A stretch of DNA of 64,000 bases from JAGQNT01 sp964426605 (GTDB lineage: Bacteria > Patescibacteriota > Saccharimonadia > Saccharimonadales > UBA4665), in the NCBI GenBank assembly GCA_964426605.1, contig CAYRQK010000001.1:248001-312000 (forward strand), written 5' to 3'. The notes under the pieces were generated by a model. That model saw only the letters and a program-made list of their open reading frames with translations, was not told where the DNA came from and searched no databases. Position numbers and translations under genes: made by a program. This document shows positions 58,515 through 64,000 of this stretch, in pieces (the stretch's first letter is position 1; each line of letters starts with the position of its first letter).

Positions 58515-59156
58515 ATGCTGACAGTCGGAATCGATGAAGTCGGACGGGGTTGCTGGGCCGGGCCTTTGGTGGCCGGGGCAGTAATATTGCCGTCAAATTT
58601 CCGTCTAGAGGTCGGACCTCTAGACTCGATTGAACGAGATGAATCCGCATCTAGAGGTCGGACCTCTAGGTCGGTTTTAGAGCTGCGCGACAGCAAGAAA
58701 TTGAGTAAAAAACAGCGAGAGACGTTGGCCGTACTCATTCAAGAACAGGCGCTGGCGATTGGCATTGGCTGGGTCTGGCCGGAGGCTATTGACACCGGTG
58801 GTATTACGCAGGCTGTCAAGATGGCCATGCAACAGGCCTTGGCTGCCATCCAGGTGGAATATGACGATATTATCGTCGATGGCAATATCAACTATTTTGT
58901 GGATAACCCCAAGGCTCGTGCGGTGATAAGAGCAGACGATATATTTCCGTCAGTCAGTGCTGCCAGTATTGTGGCCAAAGTTGCTCGCGATGCCTACATG
59001 GCCGAAGCAGCAGAAAAATATCCTGGCTACGCGTTTGAAAAACATGTGGGTTACGGCACGGCGGCGCACATTGCGGCGCTGAAGTTACACGGTGTTAGCG
59101 ATATCCACCGCCAGAGCTACAAACCAATACAAGTTTTGCTAGGGGCTACCGCATGA
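58515..59156 (+). CDS. rnhB: Ribonuclease HII with in-frame palindromic insert
   Basis: 213 aa. It removes RNA from RNA-DNA hybrids and single ribonucleotides. Catalytic parts are GIDEVGRGCWAGPLVAGAVI (Asp7, Glu8), LRDSKKLSKKQRE, DDIIVDGNINYF (second Asp) and the KVARDAYM region with the last Asp. Between residues 30 and 54 the protein has about 22 extra residues compared with the usual short loop before DSKKLS. This stretch is encoded by two copies of a 19-bp palindrome and a 25-base spacer, read in two different frames (LEVGPLD, then SRGRTSR). Overlaps the yraN gene by ATGA. Confidence 0.95.
   Translation: MLTVGIDEVGRGCWAGPLVAGAVILPSNFRLEVGPLDSIERDESASRGRTSRSVLELRDSKKLSKKQRETLAVLIQEQALAIGIGWVWPEAIDTGGITQAVKMAMQQALAAIQVEYDDIIVDGNINYFVDNPKARAVIRADDIFPSVSAASIVAKVARDAYMAEAAEKYPGYAFEKHVGYGTAAHIAALKLHGVSDIHRQSYKPIQVLLGATA
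58604..58624. repeat. Palindrome, copy 1, inside rnhB
   Basis: TCTAGAGGTCGGACCTCTAGA. Core CTAGAGGTC-G-GACCTCTAG is a perfect palindrome around one central G. Encodes LEVGPL. Confidence 0.9.
58650..58670. repeat. Palindrome, copy 2, inside rnhB
   Basis: The same 19-bp palindrome as copy 1 (58651-58669), 25 bases further on, read in a different frame as SRGRTSR. Copies 1 and 2 could also pair with each other in mRNA. Confidence 0.9.
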
Positions 59157-59497
59157 GTACCACCGGTACGGGCCACAAAGCCGAACGTGCGGCAGCCAAT
59201 TATCTGGAAATGCGCAAATTCAAGATCTTGGAGATGAACTGGCGACGGCCCCGCTGCGAGATAGACATCATTGCCACCAAAGGTAATGTGGTCTATTTTG
59301 TGGAGGTCAAATATCGGCGCAACGATGCGCAGGGCGGCGGTCTGGACTATATCACCGATGCCAAGCTGCAACGTATGCGCCGCGGCTCCCAGCTGTGGGT
59401 GGCCAACACCAAATACGTCGGCGAGTATCAGCTGGCTGCCATTGAGGTCGCCGGCCGCGACTTCGTCGTCGAACACTTCATCGACGATGTACTGTAG
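59153..59497 (+). CDS. YraN family endonuclease-like protein (UPF0102)
   Basis: 114 aa, full length. GHKAERAAANYLEMRKFKIL is the N-terminal helix, CEIDIIATKGNVVYFVEVKY contains the PD-(D/E)XK-like residues E, D, E and K. The usual G of GEIDLIA is C here. The family resembles Holliday-junction resolvase folds and is linked to DNA repair without a proven reaction. It shares ATGA with rnhB, a frequent genomic neighbour of yraN. Confidence 0.92.
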   Translation: MSTTGTGHKAERAAANYLEMRKFKILEMNWRRPRCEIDIIATKGNVVYFVEVKYRRNDAQGGGLDYITDAKLQRMRRGSQLWVANTKYVGEYQLAAIEVAGRDFVVEHFIDDVL

Positions 59498-59527
59498 GCG
59501 ATTGTTTGCAGATCAACTGAATGATTG

Positions 59528-59533
59528 TATGAT
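59528..59533 (+). promoter_or_regulatory. -10 TATGAT, leaderless
   Basis: TATGAT ends 6 bases before ATG 59540 and supports this codon as start over ATG 59525, which lies inside the box region. Confidence 0.5.
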
Positions 59534-59539
59534 GGCCCT

Positions 59540-60445
59540 ATGGAGCGACCAGCATTGAGGTGCGTTATTCATGGCAGCTTTGGGAAACACTTTGCCGAGA
59601 TTCAGCGGGTTGCCAAACTTTTTAGCGATTGTGGTGTTGAAGTACTGGCGCCCAAAATGACGGAACTGGCAAGTCAGAAAGGTGGTTTTGCGTTGTTTGC
59701 TGATGAAATAGGCAAAGATCCGCGCTTAGTAGAATTGGAGTACTTACACAATCTCAAGCAGCTGGGCGGGGAAGGCTTTAGTTATTTTGTTGACCCCGAT
59801 GGCCATATTGGCACAAGTGCCTCATATGAACTTGCGATCGCTCAGCTTACGAATGTGCGCTGTTTTTTCTCACACAAGCCAAGCGATCACCCGGTCTACG
59901 TACATAAGAACTCAGTTTGGTCACCAGAAAATCTAGCTCACTATATTTCCGAACAGCGGGCGCTGCCTCCTGAAATGGTGCGCCCAAACGATCGATTGAT
60001 TCATAAACTATGGCAAGATCTGATGGTGCCGGGGTCGGTTGTTGCGGCGGGGGCCATTATTGAACGTCCGGTTCGGGATGCAAAAGAAATTTTACTAGTC
60101 AAAACGCATAAGTGGGGCGATCGGTATTCGATTGTGGGCGGCAAGGTTCGGCGAAACGAGCGCTTAGACGAGGCGCTCATTCGGGAAGTGTACGAAGAAA
60201 CTGGTCTGCAAGGTACGGTGGGGCGGCATCTTATAACATTCGATCAAATTAAACATTCTGGCTACTACCGGCAAGGCGTGCAGCATGTTTTCGTTGACAA
60301 CGTGGTCGAGGTAACCCATAAACGTGTGAGACTAAATGAGGAAGCTCAATCATATGTTTGGGCACCGGCCAACGAAGCGCTGCAGTCGCTTGATATCGAG
60401 CCAAACGCCCGAAAAACAATAGAGCTGTATGCTCAACTTGCCTAA
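59540..60445 (+). CDS. Deoxyribosyltransferase-like domain fused to Nudix hydrolase
   Basis: 301 aa. The N-terminal half (about 1-110) begins LRCVIHGSFGKHFAEIQRVA and carries GHIGTSASYELAIAQ. This pattern resembles nucleoside 2-deoxyribosyltransferase-like or other Rossmann proteins that bind nucleosides. The C-terminal half (about 170-300) is a Nudix domain with GGKVRRNERLDEALIREVYE then ETGL, fitting the full signature. The fusion suggests one protein that processes a nucleotide or nucleoside in two steps. The N-domain call is tentative. Its stop overlaps the end of pepN by 4 bases. Confidence 0.8.
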   Translation: MERPALRCVIHGSFGKHFAEIQRVAKLFSDCGVEVLAPKMTELASQKGGFALFADEIGKDPRLVELEYLHNLKQLGGEGFSYFVDPDGHIGTSASYELAIAQLTNVRCFFSHKPSDHPVYVHKNSVWSPENLAHYISEQRALPPEMVRPNDRLIHKLWQDLMVPGSVVAAGAIIERPVRDAKEILLVKTHKWGDRYSIVGGKVRRNERLDEALIREVYEETGLQGTVGRHLITFDQIKHSGYYRQGVQHVFVDNVVEVTHKRVRLNEEAQSYVWAPANEALQSLDIEPNARKTIELYAQLA

Positions 60446-62979
60446 CTAAAGAATTTTTTGATGGCGGGTAGGTCGCGGATGCGCCAAGCAGATTGCCACT
60501 GGATGGTTTCGATGCCTTGCTTGACGGGGCGCTCGAAGGCGGCGCTCATGTGCGCGCTAAAGAATTTCTCGAACGTGGGCAGGAAAGATTCGTCGCTGTA
60601 ATTGCGGGCGGCATAGTTAGGCGTGCGGTAGAAACTGAGATCGCTACCCATGTTGTCTTGCAGCCACTGCCAGTTGTCGACCATCCAATCCCACGTAGTG
60701 TCCCGGGCGTGGCGGTTGGCGAAGCTGTAGGCTACCCAGTAGCCGGCATCCTGCAGGCGAACATTCTTGCCGGTGATCTGATCCAGAGCTCGCTTGTGTA
60801 GCTCGGGTTGTTTGAACGCAGTCAGTGCAGCCGACAGCGTGACGCGGTCTTCACTGTTACGGCTGGCGTTGTGCATGGCGAATAATTTGTCGAACTCGGC
60901 TTTGTCGCCCTTCCGAGCGGCCGTGCCATAGACGATGCCACGGATGTCTGGTGCGACGTCTTCTGGCTTCTTCATGTCGCTAAAGCGTTTGAGGGCTTCA
61001 GTCACCACGGCTTCATCATCGGAAATTGACGCAAGGGCTAGTACGGTGGGACGCAACAACGTATCGAAGTGGGATTCACCTGGTTTTTCGTCCCAGCCCA
61101 ACCGAGCTACTTGGGCGGCGGCTAGTTTGCGGCCGAGCGGTTTCATGGCTTCGCGCAGCTCCTCGTCACGCATGGTACTGCGAATGCCACCCAGTACGCC
61201 AGTCATGACATCCCAGACAAACGTGTTGTCTTCGTTCTCGTAGGCTTCAAGCAGTTTCAGAGTATCTACAGTACTGGCATAGCCAGCCTTGGCGGCCTCG
61301 ATGCTATCGGCCAGTAGACCCAGCCGATCGAGCGGCGACAACTTGCTGGCCTTGACTTGCGCGGCTAGCTTTTGGGTACGCGCCGAATCATAAGCTACCC
61401 GGTAAAAGCCAGTGCGGCCTTGGTTAAGCAATAAGTTCTCAGGCAGTTCTATCGCTTGGCTGGTCTTATTGATCTGGTCAATATCCAGCTGGTTGGACAA
61501 GAGTGGGATGGGCCAGACAGTTTTGGCTTTGTCATCTACAGGATTGAGATAAAAGCGCTCTTGCAGCAGTTGTTGCTTGCCTTCGTACTCGCCGGCATAC
61601 ACGAAGGGATATCCGGGCTGGGTCGTCCAAGCGCGCATGAACTCTTGCACTGGCTTGCCGGAGGCTTCTTCCCAAGCGGCCCACAAGTCGGTGCTGACGG
61701 TGTTTTTGTACGCGTGCTTCTTTAGATATAATCGCAGTCCGTTGCGGAAGGCTTCGTCGCCCAAGTAATCTTTAAGCATCAGGATGACACTGGCACCCTT
61801 TTCGTAGCTGATAGCGTCGAAAATAGTACGGATCTCGTCTGGGTGCTTGATGGTGACCTCAATCGGGTGCGTATTGTCCAGCGCGTCGAGCTTCAGTGCC
61901 TGGCTTTGCTCGCTGACGATGAAATCCTCCCACACCTTCCATTCCGGGAAGAGGTGGTCGATGGCCAGGTAGCTCATCCAGCTGGCAAAACTCTCGTTGA
62001 GCCAGAGGTCGTTCCACCACCGCATGGTCACTAAGTTGCCGAACCACTGGTGGGTCAACTCGTGGGCGACGACATTGGCCACCCATTGCTTCATGGGCAG
62101 GCTGGTGTTTTTGGGGTCGACCAGCAGGGCCTGTTCGCGGAACGTAATGCAGCCCCAATTCTCCATGGCGCCGCTAGCAAAGTCGGGCAAGGCGATGAAG
62201 TCGCACTTGGCCAGCGGGTAGGGAACGTCGAAATATTCATTATAGAATTCCAGGCATTTGACGGCGACGTCCAGCGCAAAGTCAGTGTGCTGGATGTTGG
62301 CTGGCGTAGCATAGGTGCGAACCAACACGCCCTCCTTGGTCCTGGCCTCCAGGTAATCCATGTCGCCGAACGCGAAAGCCAGCAAGTAGGTGCTCATGCG
62401 CGGTGTCTCTTCGAACGTTGTTACAACATTGGTATCACTGGTTTCTTGCAGTTTGATGGGTGTGTTGGCGATGATGGCTTTGGACTTGGGCGTAGAGAGT
62501 GTTAGTGCAAAAGTCGCTTTGGCTTCCGGTTCGTCAATGCACGGGAAGGCATCGCGAGCGTGGTGGCTCTCGAATTGAGTAGCAATCAGTTTTTGCTCGG
62601 TGCCGTCCTGTTCGAAGAAGCATGGATAGATACCCTCCATATTGCGGGTGATTTTTCCGCTAAACTTGAGTGTCACCGTATATTCGCCCGGATAGAGCAT
62701 CTCGTCACAGTGCAGCCGGACTTCGTCAAAGCTACTTTGCTTGTTGATGCGGCTGACATCGTAGGCTTTTTCACCCTTTTTGTCGCTGCGTCGAATGTGT
62801 GCCTCGGTGATGTCGAGACCTTTTTGGTGAAAGGTAATACGCTGGCTAGGCCGGCCGGCTTTCTTGCCGGTAATAACGACGCTGCCGCCAAAGGTCATAT
62901 TGTCAGGGTTGATTGTCAGTTGTAAATCATAGTGCTCAGGTTGAAATTGCTCGAATAATCGGCGGACGTTTTTGCTCAT
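60442..62979 (-). CDS. pepN: M1 family aminopeptidase (PepN-like)
   Basis: 845 aa from ATG 62979, set by a TACACT box 6 bases upstream; the longer frame from 63009 is unlikely. Zinc metallopeptidase that removes N-terminal residues from peptides. Substrate motif GAMENWG near 272, zinc site VVAHELTHQWFGN near 303 with the third ligand in WLNESFASWMSYLA. The ERAP1-like C-terminal domain (about 500-840) is present. Peptide degradation fits an amino-acid-scavenging host-dependent lifestyle; this is an inference. Confidence 0.95.
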   Translation of the reverse strand: MSKNVRRLFEQFQPEHYDLQLTINPDNMTFGGSVVITGKKAGRPSQRITFHQKGLDITEAHIRRSDKKGEKAYDVSRINKQSSFDEVRLHCDEMLYPGEYTVTLKFSGKITRNMEGIYPCFFEQDGTEQKLIATQFESHHARDAFPCIDEPEAKATFALTLSTPKSKAIIANTPIKLQETSDTNVVTTFEETPRMSTYLLAFAFGDMDYLEARTKEGVLVRTYATPANIQHTDFALDVAVKCLEFYNEYFDVPYPLAKCDFIALPDFASGAMENWGCITFREQALLVDPKNTSLPMKQWVANVVAHELTHQWFGNLVTMRWWNDLWLNESFASWMSYLAIDHLFPEWKVWEDFIVSEQSQALKLDALDNTHPIEVTIKHPDEIRTIFDAISYEKGASVILMLKDYLGDEAFRNGLRLYLKKHAYKNTVSTDLWAAWEEASGKPVQEFMRAWTTQPGYPFVYAGEYEGKQQLLQERFYLNPVDDKAKTVWPIPLLSNQLDIDQINKTSQAIELPENLLLNQGRTGFYRVAYDSARTQKLAAQVKASKLSPLDRLGLLADSIEAAKAGYASTVDTLKLLEAYENEDNTFVWDVMTGVLGGIRSTMRDEELREAMKPLGRKLAAAQVARLGWDEKPGESHFDTLLRPTVLALASISDDEAVVTEALKRFSDMKKPEDVAPDIRGIVYGTAARKGDKAEFDKLFAMHNASRNSEDRVTLSAALTAFKQPELHKRALDQITGKNVRLQDAGYWVAYSFANRHARDTTWDWMVDNWQWLQDNMGSDLSFYRTPNYAARNYSDESFLPTFEKFFSAHMSAAFERPVKQGIETIQWQSAWRIRDLPAIKKFFS

Positions 62980-62985
62980 CTGTCT

Positions 62986-62991
62986 AGTGTA
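62986..62991 (-). promoter_or_regulatory. Extended -10 (TGC TACACT), leaderless pepN promoter
   Basis: Minus-strand TACACT preceded by TGC ends 6 bases before ATG 62979. Confidence 0.55.
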
Positions 62992-63018
62992 GCATCTGCA
63001 ATCAGCCACGAGGAAGGT

Positions 63019-63046
63019 TTGACAGCCGCGGATGGGCGAGTATAAT
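63019..63046 (+). promoter_or_regulatory. Strong promoter TTGACA-16-TATAAT upstream of nusA
   Basis: TTGACA 63019-63024 and TATAAT 63041-63046, both consensus, 16-base spacer. Start expected near 63053, only 7 bases before an intrinsic terminator hairpin. Confidence 0.75.
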
Positions 63047-63059
63047 CAACAGGTGTTCG

Positions 63060-63084
63060 ATCCGGCCAGCAGGTCGGATTTTTT
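63060..63084 (+). terminator. Intrinsic terminator in nusA leader
   Basis: Stem ATCCGGCC/GGTCGGAT (8 bp, one G-T) with loop AGCA and a run of six T. No plus-strand gene ends before it, so it acts on transcripts from the promoter at 63019 and would stop them after about 30 bases. Confidence 0.75.
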
Positions 63085-63124
63085 CATGCAGGTGGAGCCG
63101 AGGTAATCCAAAACATGCCGGTGC

Positions 63125-63130
63125 TATGCT
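63125..63130 (+). promoter_or_regulatory. Extended -10 (TGC TATGCT), second nusA promoter
   Basis: TATGCT with TGC upstream lies after the terminator. It would give a leader of about 50 bases that ends in AAAGGAGAG before nusA. Confidence 0.4.
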
Positions 63131-63187
63131 GTAGGCAAAGACTATCAAACAATCATGCACAATTTGGAATAAGAAAAGGAGAGAATA

Positions 63188-64000
63188 ATGGAAATGGATT
63201 TTAAACAACTGGCTGTTGCTATCAAAGCAATTGCCGAAGAAAAAAACCTGCCTGAAGAGGCAGTGAAAGATGTGGTTGAGCAAGCTCTGGCTGCGGCCTA
63301 CCGCCGCGATTATGGTGACCGCGAGCAAGAGATTCGGGTAACTATGAACCTCAATACCGGTGACGTTGATGCCTATGTCGCCAAAGAAATCGTTGAAACA
63401 GTGGAAAGCCCGGCATATGAGATTAGTTTGGCTGAGGCCCAGGTGCAGCGCAAAAATGCCAAGCTTGGCGAGACCGTCGAAATCCACGAGAAGGTTACTG
63501 ACTTTGGCCGCGTGGCTGCTCAGACCGCCAAGCAAGTGATCTTGCAGCGTTTGCGCGAAGCCGAGCGTGAAATTGTCATGGCCGAATACGAAGACAAGAT
63601 TGGCACTGTTATCAATGCCGTCGTGGCCCGCGTGGAAGGCAACATTGTCCGCATTGACCTGGGCAAGGCTCAGGGCATTATGCCACGCAGCGAGCAGATT
63701 CAGGGCGAGCGCTACTACCCGGGTCAACGCCTCAAGGTGTTTTTGAAAGATGTCGAGCGCGGTTTCCGTGGCCCACAGCTGATTGTCAGCCGTGGCAATC
63801 GTGAGTTTATTGAATGGCTTTTCCGTGGCGAGGTGCCAGAGATGGAAAGCGGCGCCGTCGAGATCAAGGGCATCGCCCGTGAGGCTGGTGTGCGTAGTAA
63901 GATCGCTGTTGCCAGTAATGTGCAAGGTGTTGACCCGGTTGGCACCTTTGTAGGTGGTCACGGTACGCGTGTGAATGCTGTTATGAGCGAGGTGGGTGAA
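63188..64000 (+). CDS. nusA: Transcription termination/antitermination factor NusA, 3' truncated
   Basis: 271 codons, open to the window end. MEMDFKQLAVAIKAIAEEKN and EEAVKDVVEQALAAAYRRDY form the N-terminal RNA polymerase-binding domain. The S1 domain follows (DKIGTVINAVVARVEGNIVR, IDLGKAQGIMPRSEQ), then KH1 begins (GPQLIVSRGNREFIEWLF, AREAGVRSKIAVAS, VGTFVGGHGTRVNAV). AAAGGAGAG precedes the ATG by 4 bases. Its leader carries a strong promoter and an intrinsic terminator, an arrangement that would allow NusA to limit its own synthesis. Confidence 0.96.
   Translation, partial: MEMDFKQLAVAIKAIAEEKNLPEEAVKDVVEQALAAAYRRDYGDREQEIRVTMNLNTGDVDAYVAKEIVETVESPAYEISLAEAQVQRKNAKLGETVEIHEKVTDFGRVAAQTAKQVILQRLREAEREIVMAEYEDKIGTVINAVVARVEGNIVRIDLGKAQGIMPRSEQIQGERYYPGQRLKVFLKDVERGFRGPQLIVSRGNREFIEWLFRGEVPEMESGAVEIKGIAREAGVRSKIAVASNVQGVDPVGTFVGGHGTRVNAVMSEVGE

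Noticed and set aside
63002..63961. 319-codon open frame on the minus strand
   Set aside because: It lies opposite nusA, whose plus-strand frame has clear NusA domains, a Shine-Dalgarno and a promoter. The minus-strand translation resembles no family and is a codon-bias shadow.
1..64000. CRISPR array, insertion sequence, prophage or integrase
   Set aside because: No regularly spaced repeats, transposase, integrase or phage structural genes were seen anywhere in the window.
1..64000. Alternative genetic code (TGA as Gly, as in Absconditabacteria/Gracilibacteria)
   Set aside because: Many genes end at TGA with ATGA overlaps to the next start, and recognisable proteins have no internal TGA, so the standard bacterial code applies.

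Overview
The window is a gene-dense bacterial chromosome segment of about 64 kb with slightly GC-rich coding sequence. It has no mobile element, no CRISPR array and no recognisable tRNA or rRNA gene. The gene content points to a Patescibacteria/CPR organism, most likely Candidatus Saccharibacteria (TM7). Supporting features are a transketolase split into two subunits, a compact gatC-gatA-X-gatB operon, DUF5674 in the pheS-pheT operon, several small pilin-like proteins next to a minimal PilB-type ATPase, an L19 with an Ala/Glu/Lys tail, and standard use of TGA as stop. The assignment rests on family knowledge, not on a search, and is an inference.

Layout. 1-3.4 kb: two ABC-type export systems with a GbsR/MarR-like regulator between them. 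3.4-9.7 kb: DUF488, rarA, a large surface protein, a CNNM/CBS membrane protein, a DUF475/TerC-like membrane protein and a 3-methyladenine DNA glycosylase. 9.7-16.5 kb: two unknown proteins, a pilin-like protein, a PIG-L deacetylase, a ZIP transporter, rmuC, a 54-aa small gene followed by a structured non-coding stretch, and an MGH1/GH63-like glycosidase. 16.4-18.6 kb: YajQ, then a PadR-PspC operon. 18.6-25.9 kb: pheS - DUF5674 - small helical protein - cupin - pheT, an ABC half-transporter and a membrane-anchored FKBP. 26-30.4 kb: glutaredoxin-trxB, an FNR-type reductase, GDPD, ppa and a Nudix protein. 30.5-36.6 kb: a carbon operon gap-rpiB-rpe-tktN-tktC-fba-pfkB. 36.6-43.4 kb: a 410-aa unknown, a LOG-family protein, three pilin-like genes, uvrB and an alpha/beta hydrolase. 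43.5-49.3 kb: gatC-gatA-HEPN-like-gatB-Nudix-galU and two envelope-associated small proteins. 49.3-57.2 kb: dnaE, a CAP-domain protein, a SpoU methyltransferase, a PilB-like ATPase and malic enzyme. 57.3-64 kb: rplS, a zinc-ribbon protein, rnhB-yraN, a deoxyribosyltransferase-like/Nudix fusion, pepN and the 5' part of nusA.

Systems. The carbon operon holds the lower glycolytic and non-oxidative pentose steps. A PfkB kinase sits where a phosphofructokinase might be expected. Malic enzyme and pyrophosphatase are nearby. The four pilin-like proteins and the PilB-like ATPase suggest a type IV pilus or competence machine. Several proteins serve DNA upkeep (rarA, rmuC, uvrB, MPG glycosylase, rnhB, dnaE).

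Four observations stand out. (1) At least 21 transcription units have a -10 hexamer ending only 5-8 nt before the start codon, often with an extended TGn. This predicts widespread leaderless mRNAs, while operon-internal genes use Shine-Dalgarno sites or ATGA overlaps. (2) Two copies of a 19-bp palindrome lie inside rnhB and add about 22 residues in frame at a position where the family normally has a short loop. (3) A 17-bp direct repeat carrying the last codons of pheS flanks two small genes inserted in the pheST operon. (4) The nusA leader has a strong promoter followed at once by an intrinsic terminator.
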